The position numbers were made by a program, and so were the translations under genes. Source: an uncultured Flavobacteriaceae bacterium (GTDB lineage: Bacteria > Bacteroidota > Bacteroidia > Flavobacteriales > Flavobacteriaceae). Taken from it: DNA of 61,771 nt. The notes below the pieces were generated by a model. The model was not told where the DNA came from. It ran no database searches and saw nothing but the letters and a program-made list of their open reading frames with translations. The stretch is taken from the NCBI GenBank assembly GCA_905480425.1, contig CAJQQG010000060.1, forward strand, positions 1-61,771. The letters are read 5' to 3'. Each line of letters starts with the position of its first letter. Position 1 is the stretch's first letter. Below are positions 16,995 through 26,844 of this stretch, piece after piece.

Positions 16995-17883
16995 AACTCT
17001 TATTTATATTGCAGGACCTACTGGTGTTGGAAAGACTAAATTAAGTCTTGAAATAGCAAAATTATTTGATACCGATATAATCTCATGCGATTCTAGACAG
17101 TTTTACAAAGAAATGAATATAGGTACAGCAGTTCCAACTAGCGAAGAACTCAATGAAGTTCAACACCATTTAATACAGCACAAATCCATTCACGACAAAT
17201 ATACCGTTGGAGACTTTGAAAAAGAAGCTATTCAAACATTAGACTTTCTTTTTAAAAAAAAAGATTTTGTGATTATGGTTGGAGGGTCTGGAATGTATGC
17301 GGATTCTTTAATGTTTGGATTGGATTCTTTCCCTAAAATATCCCCTGAGATTAGAGATCAAATCGAATTATTTTATAAATCTCATGGTCTAAAAGGACTT
17401 CAGGAGCTCTTATTAAAGAAAGATCCTAAATATTATACCCGTGTTGATATTAAAAATCCCACAAGACTCATTAGAGCCATAGAAGTCTGCATTGCTTCAG
17501 AAAAACCATATTCATCTTTCCTTGGAAAAGAAAAAAAACCAAGAAACTTTGTCTCAAAAATGGTTATTTTACATCGCCCAAGAAAGGATTTATATGAAAG
17601 AATTAACCACCGCGTTGATCAAATGATAGAAGTAGGACTAATAAAAGAAGCGCAAAAATTACTTCCAAACAAAGATCTTTCACCTTTAAAAACAGTTGGT
17701 TATAAAGAACTCTTTCCTTGTTTTGAAGGAAAAGAAGCTATTCAAGATGGTACTTCAAAAATAAAGAAAAACACTAGACGTTATGCAAAACGTCAAATAA
17801 CTTGGTTTAAAAAATATAATAATGCTTTGTCTTTTCCTGCAGATACAGAAGCTAAAGTAATTTATGAATTACTAACCACTTAG
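16984..17883 (+). CDS. miaA: tRNA dimethylallyltransferase
   Basis: Transfers dimethylallyl to N6 of A37 in tRNAs reading UNN codons. The 299-residue protein has the P-loop GPTGVGKT at 11-18 and DSRQ at 36-39 with the general-base Asp36. Further family segments are VGGSGMY and NPTRLIRAIEV, and LKTVGYKE with RQITWFKK towards the C-terminus. It overlaps the end of the channel gene by 11 bases and ends in a 184-base convergent gap facing purC. Confidence 0.97.
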   Translation: MSTKTLIYIAGPTGVGKTKLSLEIAKLFDTDIISCDSRQFYKEMNIGTAVPTSEELNEVQHHLIQHKSIHDKYTVGDFEKEAIQTLDFLFKKKDFVIMVGGSGMYADSLMFGLDSFPKISPEIRDQIELFYKSHGLKGLQELLLKKDPKYYTRVDIKNPTRLIRAIEVCIASEKPYSSFLGKEKKPRNFVSKMVILHRPRKDLYERINHRVDQMIEVGLIKEAQKLLPNKDLSPLKTVGYKELFPCFEGKEAIQDGTSKIKKNTRRYAKRQITWFKKYNNALSFPADTEAKVIYELLTT

Positions 17884-18015
17884 TTGAGTAAAGTTATTTG
17901 TTGATATTTAAAAAAAAATCTGTATTGACAAGTTTTTTATAACGCCTTTTTATGATTTTATTAAAGTTTTGAGCAAGAAAAAAGGAATATGAAATTTTAA
18001 CCTTCTGTCTAATTG

Positions 18016-18043
18016 AATAATTCAATATTTAATATGAATTATT
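18016..18043. repeat. AT-rich inverted repeat in the miaA/purC convergent gap
   Basis: AATAATTCA and TGAATTATT form a perfect 9-bp stem around a 10-base loop. It lies between two convergent gene ends (17883 and 18068). There is no T tract directly after it on either strand, so it is not a standard terminator. The rest of this 184-base gap shows no gene. Confidence 0.5.
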
Positions 18044-18067
18044 ATAGCAGGCACATAAAGCGAAAAA

Positions 18068-19015
18068 TTATTTTAAATATTCAGATACATTCTTTTGTAT
18101 TCGTTGTTGGATATTGTCTATTGATGCTTTTTTAAAAGAAAATCCTGTGATTTTTTCATATAACTCAATGTAACGTTCTGAAATAGAATTAATTAATGTA
18201 TCATCCATTTCTGGAACTTTCTGTCCTTCAAGTCCCTTAAACCCATTACTTATAAGCCATTGCCTAACAAATTCTTTAGATAATTGTTTTTGTGGTAGAC
18301 CTTCTTTTTGCCTTATTTCATAACCTTCTTCATAAAAGTAACGTGAGGAATCTGGAGTATGAATTTCATCTATTAAAAGAATTTGTCCAGTGCTACTTTT
18401 ACCAAATTCATATTTTGTATCTACTAAAATGAGACCTTGTTTTTTAGCAATTTTGCTGCCTCTTTCAAAAAGCTGTTTAGTGTATTTTTCTAAAAGATTA
18501 TAATCTGTTTCATTTACAATACCTTCAGAAATTATTTCTTCCCTAGAAATGTCTTCATCATGACCTTCTTCTGCTTTTGTTGAAGGTGTAATTATTGGAA
18601 TCTCAAAACGATCATTTTCAATCATTCCTTCTTGCATTCTAACACCACACAAAACTCTACCTCCTCTTTTATATGTTCGTGCAGCATGTCCTGATAAATA
18701 ACCTCTAATAACCATTTCAATTCTAAATGGTTTACAAGAAATTCCAATAGAAACGTTTGGATCAGGAGTTGCTTCTAACCAGTTTGGAACAATGTCTGAA
18801 GTTGCATTTAACATTTGAGTAGCAATCTGATTCAAAATTTGACCTTTATATGGAATTCCCTTTGGCATTACAACATCAAAGGCAGAAATTCTATCAGTAG
18901 CTACCATTAATAATAAATTATTTTGCATGTGATACACCTCTCGTACTTTTCCAGTATATTTTGAATTTAATCCTTCTATTTGAAGATTAATATCCATTAG
19001 TGTTTTTGAAATCAT
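18068..19015 (-). CDS. purC: Phosphoribosylaminoimidazole-succinocarboxamide synthase
   Basis: Purine synthesis step joining CAIR and aspartate with ATP to form SAICAR. The protein is 315 residues with the N-terminal YTGKVREVY motif (ATP site), [18 protein letters not shown] and the SAICAR signature [13 protein letters not shown]. The ATG at 19015 overlaps the phoH stop by one base (TGATG), so the two are translationally coupled. A TTG at 19018 is in frame but less likely to be used. Longer than the E. coli enzyme and closer to the eukaryotic-like class that is common in Bacteroidota. Confidence 0.96.
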   Translation of the reverse strand: MISKTLMDINLQIEGLNSKYTGKVREVYHMQNNLLLMVATDRISAFDVVMPKGIPYKGQILNQIATQMLNATSDIVPNWLEATPDPNVSIGISCKPFRIEMVIRGYLSGHAARTYKRGGRVLCGVRMQEGMIENDRFEIPIITPSTKAEEGHDEDISREEIISEGIVNETDYNLLEKYTKQLFERGSKIAKKQGLILVDTKYEFGKSSTGQILLIDEIHTPDSSRYFYEEGYEIRQKEGLPQKQLSKEFVRQWLISNGFKGLEGQKVPEMDDTLINSISERYIELYEKITGFSFKKASIDNIQQRIQKNVSEYLK

Positions 19016-19968
19016 CAATTTTCGTGTTCAATACTTTTATAAGCTTCAATTACTTTTTTAACTAATAGATGACGAATAACATCTTTGTCATCTAGGTGAA
19101 TAATTTTGATTCCTTTAGTATCTTTTAAAATTAAAAGAACTTCTTTAAGTCCAGAAATTATACGTCTTGGCAAATCTATTTGACCTGGGTCACCTGTTAT
19201 CATAAATTTAGCATTCTTACCCATTCGTGTTAAAAACATTTTCATTTGAGCATGAGTAGTATTTTGAGCCTCATCAAGAATTACAAATGCATTATCTAAA
19301 GTCCTTCCCCTCATAAAAGCCAAAGGCGCTATTTGAATAATTCCCTTTTCTAAATAACTTTTTAATTTTTCATTAGGAATCATATCCCTCAAAGCATCAT
19401 ATAGTGGTTGCATATATGGATCGAGCTTTTCATTTAGGTCTCCAGGAAGAAAACCTAAATTCTCTCCAGCCTCAACAGCTGGACGGGTTAATATTATACG
19501 CTTTACTTTTTTTTCTTTTAAAGCACTAACTGCAAGAGCAACGCCAGTATATGTTTTTCCAGTACCAGCTGGTCCAATGGCAAAAACCATATCGTTCCCA
19601 CGCATTGAATCCACAAGTTTTTTTTGATTAAAGGTTTTGGCCTTAATAATCTTTCCCCCCAAACCATGAAGAATAACAGATTCTGTTCCATTATTTAATT
19701 CATTTTTTTGATCATTGTTAGCCATAACGATACGTTCTATAATTTCGTCGTTTAGTTTATTAAACTTTATGAAATGTTGAATTAGCATTGATATCCGCAT
19801 TTCAAATTCTTTTAGAATAATGGGCTCCCCATAAACTTTTAATGAATTCCCTCTTGCAACAATTTTAATTTTTGGGAAATACGTTCGAAGTTTAGCAATA
19901 TTAGAATTTTGATCCCCAAAAAAATCTCTCGTATTTAGCTCAGTTAAATCAATTTTTATTTCATTCAA
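19015..19968 (-). CDS. PhoH-family ATPase
   Basis: A 317-residue cytoplasmic P-loop ATPase of the PhoH/PhoL type, linked in other bacteria to ribosome or RNA metabolism. A KH-like N-terminal part (about 1-95) precedes the ATPase core with Walker A GPAGTGKT at 132-139, the family motif [17 protein letters not shown] and Walker [10 protein letters not shown]. The start is TTG. The only nearby ATG is out of frame, and [18 protein letters not shown] matches the family N-terminus, so TTG is real. The gene is coupled to purC and divergent from the SAM hydrolase. Confidence 0.92.
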   Translation of the reverse strand: MNEIKIDLTELNTRDFFGDQNSNIAKLRTYFPKIKIVARGNSLKVYGEPIILKEFEMRISMLIQHFIKFNKLNDEIIERIVMANNDQKNELNNGTESVILHGLGGKIIKAKTFNQKKLVDSMRGNDMVFAIGPAGTGKTYTGVALAVSALKEKKVKRIILTRPAVEAGENLGFLPGDLNEKLDPYMQPLYDALRDMIPNEKLKSYLEKGIIQIAPLAFMRGRTLDNAFVILDEAQNTTHAQMKMFLTRMGKNAKFMITGDPGQIDLPRRIISGLKEVLLILKDTKGIKIIHLDDKDVIRHLLVKKVIEAYKSIEHEN

Positions 19969-19987
19969 AGGCTACTAGTTTAAAATG

Positions 19988-20037
19988 AATTATTTTTGTT
20001 TATCAGGTTTTAGCCTGCGCATAAAAATAGAATAATT
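19988..20037. repeat. Imperfect 50-bp dyad between phoH and the SAM hydrolase gene
   Basis: Nested arms: AATTATT (19988-19994) with AATAATT (20031-20037), TTTAT (19999-20003) with ATAAA (20021-20025), and CAGG (20004-20007) with CCTG (20014-20017) around TTTTAG. It lies in a divergent 99-base gap where both promoters should be. It could be a regulator site or a folded 5' leader. Confidence 0.45.
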
Positions 20038-20067
20038 TTAATTAATTAAATATTTAATTTTCACTTT

Positions 20068-20898
20068 ATGACCTTCGTAACTTTAACGACAGATTTTGGA
20101 CATAAAGATTATTCTATTGCTGTAATAAAAGCTGCACTTTTAAGTCAAATCCCTGAGGTGAATATTATCGATATATCGCATCAAATTAGTCCATACAATC
20201 ATTCTGAAACTGCTTATATTTTAAAGAATTCATATGCAGCATTCCCAAAGGGAAGTATCCATATTATTGGGGTTGAATCAGAATTTACACCAGAAAACAT
20301 TCACTTAGCAATGGAATTTGATGGACATTTTTTTATTGGTGCAGATAATGGAATTTTTTCGTTGATTAAAGAAGAATTAAAATCGACAAAAATTGTAGCT
20401 ATCAACATTCATAAATCAGTAATTACATCTTTTCCTGTTCTAGATGTATTCATTAATGTAGCAGCTCACATATCTAGAGATGGAGAACTCGAAGTAATAG
20501 GATCTCCTGTCAATGAAATGTGTGAATTAACGAACATTAAACCTGTGATCAATCCTGAGGAAAATAAAATATTAGGAAGTGTCATTTATATCGATAATTA
20601 TGGAAATGTGGTTACAAATATTACTGAAAAACTTTTTAAAAAAATTGGAAAAACTAGAAATTTTATGATTTCAGCACGTACACTTAAATTTCGTAAAATA
20701 CATAATAGCTACGGAGGCTCAATTGATTTTAGTTTACCCAAAGAAAAAAGAGAGGAAGATGGAAAAAAAGTAGCCTTGTTTAATTCTGCAGGACATTTAG
20801 AGCTAGCGGTATATAAGAGTAACCCATCTACTGTTGGGAGTGCTAGCTCTCTTTTTGGTCTGAACTACCGAGATCCCATAACTATAGAATTTGATTAA
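20068..20898 (+). CDS. S-adenosylmethionine hydrolase (DUF62 family)
   Basis: A 276-residue member of the SAM hydroxide adenosyltransferase/halogenase family, which splits SAM into adenosine and methionine using water (or, rarely, halide). Family segments: TLTTDFGHKDYSIA at the N-terminus, DISHQI, FIGADNGIFSLI in the N-domain, and IYIDNYGNVVTNI with FNSAGHLELAV in the C-domain. The common hydrolase form is much more likely than a halogenase. The stop codon is 1 base before the ATG of gldFG. This SAM hydrolase-gldF-gldG order is conserved in gliding flavobacteria, though the reason is unknown. Confidence 0.9.
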   Translation: MTFVTLTTDFGHKDYSIAVIKAALLSQIPEVNIIDISHQISPYNHSETAYILKNSYAAFPKGSIHIIGVESEFTPENIHLAMEFDGHFFIGADNGIFSLIKEELKSTKIVAINIHKSVITSFPVLDVFINVAAHISRDGELEVIGSPVNEMCELTNIKPVINPEENKILGSVIYIDNYGNVVTNITEKLFKKIGKTRNFMISARTLKFRKIHNSYGGSIDFSLPKEKREEDGKKVALFNSAGHLELAVYKSNPSTVGSASSLFGLNYRDPITIEFD

Positions 20899-20899
20899 T

Positions 20900-23287
20900 A
20901 TGTTAAATATAGCTCGAAGAGAATTGCATTTTTTTTTCAGTAATCCAATAGGTTATTTAGCAATAGGGGTTTATTTATTAATAAGCACTTTATTGCTTTG
21001 GTTTTTTGATACTCCTTATAATATACTCAATATTGGCTTTGGGAGTTTATCAACCTTTTTTGAGCTTTCGCCTTGGCTTTTTTTATTACTTATTCCAGCT
21101 CTTAGTATGCGTAGTTTTTCTGAAGAGCGTACTACTGGAACTTTTGAGTTATTAATGACAAAGCCATTAAATGCCATTGATATTTATTGTGGAAAACTTC
21201 TTGGAATTACAGCTGTATTTTCCATTGCATTACTTCCTACTATTTCAAATATTTTTGCAATTTACAATCTATTAACTCCAGATTCATACATAGACTGGGG
21301 AAGTATAGTTGGTTCTTACATCGGTTTAATTGGAGTAGGCTTTCTTTTTTTAGCATTAAGCTTATGCAGTTCTCTTTTAATTAAAAATCAAATTGCATCC
21401 TTTCTTGTATCAGTTTTAGCCTGTTTCACACAATTTTATTTATGGTCATTTCTAGCTGATTTAAGTGAGTATAATTGGGTTTATAAAGTCCTATCAAACA
21501 TTGGAATCCAATCCCATTATTTAAGTATAAGTAGAGGCGTATTAACACTTAAAGCTATTGTTTATTTTATAGGTCTTTTTGTAAGTATTTCTTGTCTTAG
21601 TATTTTATTAATTAAAAATAATGAAACTCCTAAAAGAGCTTTCAAGACCCCATTACTCATGATTTTTTTCACAATATTATTAACCAATTTAAGTAGTGTA
21701 TCTAATATACAAATTGACCTTACACAAGATCAGCGTTATAGCCTAGCGGAGTCGACAATCAATAAACTTAACAACCTTGAACAACCATTGCGAATAGACG
21801 TTTTTTTAGAGGGTGAATTACCCGGACCCTATATTAGTTTCAGAAATGAAGTAGATGCTGTTATGGCTCAATTTAAAAATCAGTCTAATCAAATTATTGT
21901 TAATTATAACAACCCTTTTGACTTTGGGACTACGGAGCAAATAATTCAGGAAATGCATGAATATGGCATGAGCCCTGAAACTGTTATTGAAAATAAAGAT
22001 GGAAAACGAAATGAGAGTATTGTTTTTCCTTGGATTATTGTTAATAGTGGTGAACGATCAGAACGAATTTCACTAATTCAGAATCAATTGGGTGATAAAC
22101 AAAAAATTAAATTAACACGTTCATTACAACAATTAGAATATCAAATAATGGATGGTATTCATAAAATAACGCTGAAAAGTAAACCAACTATTGCTGTTCT
22201 CACCTCACATCAAACATCAGAAAATATAAAAATAGCTGATCTTTTAAAAAGTCTTCGTCCTTATTATAATTTAGCTTCGTTTAATCTTAAAGAAGAAGGT
22301 TTAACCGATCAAAAAAGTTTAGAAAACTTAAATCAATTTGATCTTTTATTGGTATCAAATCCTAAAGAAGAATTTACGAGAAATGAAAAATACATTTTAG
22401 ACCAATTTAGTCTAAACGGAGGGAGTCAATTTTGGATGATAGAAGGCTTAAATATTGATATTGAAAGTCTTTTCAATTCAAAAGGAAAAACTCAAGGTTT
22501 TCCTAGAAATTTAAATTTAGATGATTACTTCTTTAACTATGGGATTAAGATTCAAAAAAAAATCCTTCAAGATCTTTATAATGCGCCTATAGTTTTGGCA
22601 AGTGGTTCAAACGAAAATACTCAATATATACCATACCCCTGGCCATACTATCCTGTTTCTAAACCAGAAAACAGTTCTCAAATTGGAAAAGATATTGGAC
22701 CCATAATTACAAAATTTGTAAGTCCAATTGACACCCTCAGTAATAATTTATTAAAAAAACCAATTTTAAAATCATCAAAATTCACTAAATCAACAAGTGC
22801 ATCTAAATTAATTTCATTGGAACTTGCGGGTCAGAAAAATGACCCTTCTAGTTTTGATGAGTCTGATAAAATTCTTGGCTTAACTGTAGAGGGGAAAACC
22901 ACATCATTATTTAAAAATAGAATTAAACCAATAAACCTTAAAAATTCAAAAGAGAATGGCCCTGTGAAAATGATAATTTTTGGTGATGGAAATCTTGCAG
23001 AAAACCAGACTGACAAGGGAGTTCCTCTAAGCTTAGGTTATGATAAATGGACTAATAATTTTTATTCTAATAAAAGTTTAATTATGAATTCAATTCATTA
23101 TTTAACTGATAACAATGTCAGATTATCTTTACGTAAAAAAATATGGCAAGTTCCCTTTTTAGACGAACAAAAAATAATTCGAAATATAGCCATTTGGAAA
23201 ATAAGCTTATTATTATTTCCGCTTTTATTGGGTATAGGAATTGGGTGGATTAACCTAAGAATTAGAAGTAAATATTTATTGGTATAA
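20900..23287 (+). CDS. gldFG: Fused gliding-motility ABC transporter proteins GldF and GldG
   Basis: One continuous 795-residue frame carrying two proteins that are usually separate. Residues about 1-240 are GldF, an ABC-2-type permease with six membrane segments and the cytoplasmic MRSFSEERTTGTFELL loop. From about 250 a hydrophobic segment and the GldG start IDLTQDQRYSLAE follow; the periplasmic GldG part runs to about 765 and ends in a membrane helix. With the ATPase GldA they form a transporter linked to gliding in Flavobacterium johnsoniae. A TTG at 20891 is in frame, but ATG 20900, one base after the SAM hydrolase stop, is better. gldA is not in the window. Confidence 0.92.
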   Translation: MLNIARRELHFFFSNPIGYLAIGVYLLISTLLLWFFDTPYNILNIGFGSLSTFFELSPWLFLLLIPALSMRSFSEERTTGTFELLMTKPLNAIDIYCGKLLGITAVFSIALLPTISNIFAIYNLLTPDSYIDWGSIVGSYIGLIGVGFLFLALSLCSSLLIKNQIASFLVSVLACFTQFYLWSFLADLSEYNWVYKVLSNIGIQSHYLSISRGVLTLKAIVYFIGLFVSISCLSILLIKNNETPKRAFKTPLLMIFFTILLTNLSSVSNIQIDLTQDQRYSLAESTINKLNNLEQPLRIDVFLEGELPGPYISFRNEVDAVMAQFKNQSNQIIVNYNNPFDFGTTEQIIQEMHEYGMSPETVIENKDGKRNESIVFPWIIVNSGERSERISLIQNQLGDKQKIKLTRSLQQLEYQIMDGIHKITLKSKPTIAVLTSHQTSENIKIADLLKSLRPYYNLASFNLKEEGLTDQKSLENLNQFDLLLVSNPKEEFTRNEKYILDQFSLNGGSQFWMIEGLNIDIESLFNSKGKTQGFPRNLNLDDYFFNYGIKIQKKILQDLYNAPIVLASGSNENTQYIPYPWPYYPVSKPENSSQIGKDIGPIITKFVSPIDTLSNNLLKKPILKSSKFTKSTSASKLISLELAGQKNDPSSFDESDKILGLTVEGKTTSLFKNRIKPINLKNSKENGPVKMIIFGDGNLAENQTDKGVPLSLGYDKWTNNFYSNKSLIMNSIHYLTDNNVRLSLRKKIWQVPFLDEQKIIRNIAIWKISLLLFPLLLGIGIGWINLRIRSKYLLV

Positions 23288-23326
23288 CTGTTAATAAGTT
23301 TCTTTTAGGATTCAGACCAATTCAAA

Positions 23327-23334
23327 TATCTTTG
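23327..23334 (+). promoter_or_regulatory. -7 promoter box for dnaN
   Basis: TATCTTTG fits TAnnTTTG and lies 14 bases before the ATG, giving a leader of only a few bases. No clear TTG at -33. Confidence 0.5.
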
Positions 23335-23348
23335 TTCAAATATTTAAT

Positions 23349-24467
23349 ATGAAATTTATTGTTTCTAGTGCTTCCCTTCTTAAAGAACTTCAAATGTTAG
23401 GAGGAGTAATTAATAGTACCAATACCCTTCCTATTTTGGATAATTTTCTATTTAAAATTAATGGAAATAAATTGACTTTAACTGCATCTGATCTTGAAAC
23501 TACTTTTTCAACCTCTATTACAGTAGAGTCTGAAAGTAATAGTTTAATAGCTCTTCCTGCAAGATTATTACTAGATATATTAAAAACTTTTCCAGAACAA
23601 CCTTTAACGTTTGTTAAGACCGAAAAAAGCACAGTTGAAATAAGTGCAAATAATGGTAAATATGCTTTAGCTTTTGTTGAGGGAGAGGAATTCCCTAAAT
23701 CATCTGAGGTAAGTGATGCAAAAACAACCGTATTGAATAGTAAAATTCTTCATACTGCAATAAATAATACCTTGTTTGCAAGTGGAAATGATGATTTACG
23801 TCCTGTTATGAGTGGTGTCTTTTTTCAGTTCTCCACTGAATCCTTAACCTTTGTAGCTACTGATGCTCATAAACTCGTTAAATACACACGTACTGATGTT
23901 ACATCTAATGATACTTCAGAGTTTATAATGCCTAAAAAACCTTTACAGTTATTAAAAGGAATTTTACTGGGCTCTGAAGATGAAATAGTTATTGAATACA
24001 ATGAAACCAATGCACAATTCAGTTTTGGAGAATCAACGCTTACTTGTCGATTAATTGATGGTAAATATCCTAATTATGAAGCTGTAATTCCAAAAGAAAA
24101 TCCCAATCAAATGCAGCTTGGTCGTATTGATTTTTTAAATTCGGTTAGAAGGGTAAGCATTTTTTCTAACAAAACAACTCATCAAATTCGTTTAAAAATT
24201 GCAGGAGCTGCATTACAAATTTCCGCTGAAGATTTTGATTATAGTAATAGTGCTGAAGAACGTCTAGATTGTGATTATCAAGGTGAAGATATTCAAATTG
24301 GATTTAATTCTCGTTTCCTTATTGAAATGCTCAATAATATGGAATCTGATAATATTAAACTTTCCATGTCACTTCCAAATAGGGCAGGCATTATATCTCC
24401 ATTGGATCATACAGAAGAAGGAGAGAATATTACCATGCTTGTAATGCCAGTTATGCTTAATGATTAA
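23349..24467 (+). CDS. dnaN: DNA polymerase III beta sliding clamp
   Basis: A 372-residue clamp protein that dimerises around DNA and tethers the replicative polymerase. Three repeated clamp folds of about 120 residues are recognisable: LPILDNFLFKING in the first, LRPVMSGVFFQF with VATDAHKLVKYTR in the second, and LIDGKYPNYEAVIP leading into the third. The C-terminus VMPVMLND contributes to the protein-binding cleft. It has its own promoter and stands apart from dnaA, as is usual in flavobacteria; here it follows gldFG. Confidence 0.97.
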   Translation: MKFIVSSASLLKELQMLGGVINSTNTLPILDNFLFKINGNKLTLTASDLETTFSTSITVESESNSLIALPARLLLDILKTFPEQPLTFVKTEKSTVEISANNGKYALAFVEGEEFPKSSEVSDAKTTVLNSKILHTAINNTLFASGNDDLRPVMSGVFFQFSTESLTFVATDAHKLVKYTRTDVTSNDTSEFIMPKKPLQLLKGILLGSEDEIVIEYNETNAQFSFGESTLTCRLIDGKYPNYEAVIPKENPNQMQLGRIDFLNSVRRVSIFSNKTTHQIRLKIAGAALQISAEDFDYSNSAEERLDCDYQGEDIQIGFNSRFLIEMLNNMESDNIKLSMSLPNRAGIISPLDHTEEGENITMLVMPVMLND

Positions 24468-24486
24468 TTATTATATAAACACTTTG

Positions 24487-25746
24487 CTATTTTACTAAAC
24501 CCCTCATTATTACTTCAGATAATCGCTTATAGGTTCCGTTTTCTAGTTTTTCTCTAATTCCAGAAAACGCTTTTAATGTAATCTTGATGTCTTCCAATGT
24601 GTGTGTTGCCGTTGGAATAAGTCGTAATAAAATTAACCCCTTAGGGATTACTGGATAAACAACAATAGAACAAAATATTCCAAAATTTTCACGAAGATCT
24701 TTTACTAATGCCATAGCTTCAGGGATACTTCCCTTTAAATAAACTGGTGTAACGCAACTTTGAGTAGTACCAATATCAAAACCACTTTCTTTTAACCCAT
24801 TTTGTAAAGCGTCGACATTCTCCCATAACTTAATTTTAAATTCAGGACGAGTTCGCAACATATCTAGTCGCTTTAATGCTCCTTTTACTAATTGCATTTG
24901 CAGAGATTTAGCAAACATTTGAGAGCGCATATTATATTTTAAATAATCAACAATTTCTTTCTCAGCAGCAACAAATGCACCAGTTGAAGCCATTGATTTA
25001 GCAAACGTAGCAAAATAAACATCAATTTGATCCTGAACACCTTGCTCATTTCCAGCACCTTTTCCACTTTCACCAAGGGTACCGAAACCATGTGCATCAT
25101 CTACTAAGAAACGAAAGTTATATTTCTTTTTTAAGGCAACAATTTCCTTTAATCGGCCTTGCTCCCCTCGCATTCCAAAAACACCTTCAGAAATAACTAA
25201 GATACCTCCTCCAGTTTGATCTGCTAACTTCGTAGCACGTTGTAAATTTTTTTCAAGACTAATAACATCATTATGTTTATAGGTAAATCGTTTCCCAATA
25301 TGAAGACGAACACCATCAACAATACACGCATGAGCATCTACATCATAAACAATCACATCATCTTTTCCGACTAAAGTATCTATAGTAGACAAGATTCCTT
25401 GGTATCCAAAATTTAATAAATAAGCAGCTTCTTTATCTACAAATTTAGCTAACTCATTTTCTAATTGCTCATGTAAATCTGTATGACCTGACATCATTCG
25501 GGCACCCATTGGATAAGCTGATCCATATTCTGCAGCTGCTTCTGCATCTACCTTCCTAACTTCAGGCTGATTTGCTAATCCTAAATAATCATTAACACTC
25601 CAGGTAATTACCTCTTTCCCTTTAAATTTCATTCTATTGGAAATAGGTCCTTCTAACTTTGGGAACACAAAATAACCTTCTGCTTGAGAAGCCCATTTTC
25701 CAAGTGGTCCCTTGTTTTCGTATATTCTATTGAATAAATCTCTCAT
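24487..25746 (-). CDS. Alpha-oxoamine synthase, probable cysteate fatty acyltransferase (sulfonolipid synthesis)
   Basis: A 419-residue PLP enzyme of the 8-amino-7-oxononanoate synthase/serine palmitoyltransferase family. The PLP lysine is Lys250 ([11 protein letters not shown]), with Asp217-Ala-His219 ([10 protein letters not shown]) and the stacking His139. It joins an acyl thioester to an amino acid with loss of CO2. In F. johnsoniae and Capnocytophaga a homologue makes 3-oxocapnine from cysteate and an acyl donor. The partner gene just upstream, a cysteine-synthase-like enzyme overlapping it by 4 bases, could make cysteate, which supports that role. Serine palmitoyltransferase is the main alternative. 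I infer the substrate from context only. Confidence 0.82.
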   Translation of the reverse strand: MRDLFNRIYENKGPLGKWASQAEGYFVFPKLEGPISNRMKFKGKEVITWSVNDYLGLANQPEVRKVDAEAAAEYGSAYPMGARMMSGHTDLHEQLENELAKFVDKEAAYLLNFGYQGILSTIDTLVGKDDVIVYDVDAHACIVDGVRLHIGKRFTYKHNDVISLEKNLQRATKLADQTGGGILVISEGVFGMRGEQGRLKEIVALKKKYNFRFLVDDAHGFGTLGESGKGAGNEQGVQDQIDVYFATFAKSMASTGAFVAAEKEIVDYLKYNMRSQMFAKSLQMQLVKGALKRLDMLRTRPEFKIKLWENVDALQNGLKESGFDIGTTQSCVTPVYLKGSIPEAMALVKDLRENFGIFCSIVVYPVIPKGLILLRLIPTATHTLEDIKITLKAFSGIREKLENGTYKRLSEVIMRGLVK

Positions 25747-26798
25747 TTTATAGTTGTAAGATCGTTTATATATTGAATGTTATTTTGTGATTCATTAACG
25801 GAATCAAAAAATCCTTGTGCTGCCATCCATTCTTCATTATATATTTTGCTCATATAACGTGAACCATGATCCGGAAAAATGACTACAACTTTACTATCCT
25901 CATCAAAATATTTTTCTTCTACTAATTGGTGAATCGCCTGCATCGCAGCACCGGATGTATAGCCAACAAACATCCCCTCAGAACGGGTAATGTTTCTAGC
26001 TGCATGAGCACTTGATTCATCTGTAACTTTTACAAACAAATCAATTACATCAAAATGAGTGGAAGAAGGAATTAAACTTTTTCCCAATCCCTCTATCCGA
26101 TATGGATATATTTCATTAGGGTCTAATTCTTGTGTTTCATGATACTTTTTCAAAACAGAACCATAGGCATCGACTCCAATAACTTTAATATTCGGATTTT
26201 TTTCTTTTAAAAACTTAGCACAACCTGAAATAGTTCCCCCCGTTCCACTACTTGCGACAAGGTGAGTTATTTTTCCATTTGTTTGCTCCCAAATTTCTGG
26301 ACCCGTAAAACGATAATGTGCCTCAACATTAAGTTCATTAAAATATTGATTGATATAAACTGAATTTTTGATTTCACTATGTAATTTTTTAGCTACTTCA
26401 TAATAAGATCTTGGATCATCAACTGGAACATTAGCAGGGCAAATATGAACTTTAGCTCCCATTGAGCTCAACATGTTAATCTTATCTTTTGAAGATTTTG
26501 AACTAACTGCTAGAACGCAATTATATCCTTTAATCATAGATACCATCGCTAAGCTAAAGCCTGTATTTCCTGAAGTAGTTTCAATAATAGTAGCTCCTGG
26601 CTTTAAAATACCTTTGCGTTCTGCTTCTTCAATAATATATTTAGCTATTCTGTCTTTATTTGAATGACCCGGATTAAAAGCCTCAAACTTTGCATAAAAA
26701 GATCCTTTATAATCTTTTACAGCTTTATTTAATCGAATCAAAGGTGTGTTTCCAATCAACTCTAATATGTTTTGATAAGTATTCACATGTCCATTCAT
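25743..26798 (-). CDS. Cysteine-synthase-family PLP enzyme, possible cysteate synthase
   Basis: A 351-residue beta-replacement enzyme of the OAS sulfhydrylase/cystathionine beta-synthase fold. The PLP lysine is Lys48 in [18 protein letters not shown] and the phosphate loop [10 protein letters not shown] are present. There is no CBS regulatory domain, only a short acidic tail. Its stop overlaps the start of the acyltransferase gene (ATGA), so the two are co-translated. Sulfite as nucleophile would give cysteate, the head group of sulfonolipids; plain cysteine or cystathionine synthesis remains possible. The ATG at 26798 is preferred to an in-frame TTG at 26828, because [20 protein letters not shown] matches the family start. 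Confidence 0.82.
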   Translation of the reverse strand: MNGHVNTYQNILELIGNTPLIRLNKAVKDYKGSFYAKFEAFNPGHSNKDRIAKYIIEEAERKGILKPGATIIETTSGNTGFSLAMVSMIKGYNCVLAVSSKSSKDKINMLSSMGAKVHICPANVPVDDPRSYYEVAKKLHSEIKNSVYINQYFNELNVEAHYRFTGPEIWEQTNGKITHLVASSGTGGTISGCAKFLKEKNPNIKVIGVDAYGSVLKKYHETQELDPNEIYPYRIEGLGKSLIPSSTHFDVIDLFVKVTDESSAHAARNITRSEGMFVGYTSGAAMQAIHQLVEEKYFDEDSKVVVIFPDHGSRYMSKIYNEEWMAAQGFFDSVNESQNNIQYINDLTTIK

Positions 26799-26844
26799 AC
26801 TTTGTGTTTTAAAACAAAATTTTTGCAAATTTAATCAAAAATTA

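Noticed and set aside
18016-18043. Hairpin between miaA and purC as a bidirectional terminator
   Set aside because: The 9-bp stem is entirely AT-rich apart from one C-G pair and has no following T tract on either strand. It is recorded as a repeat only.
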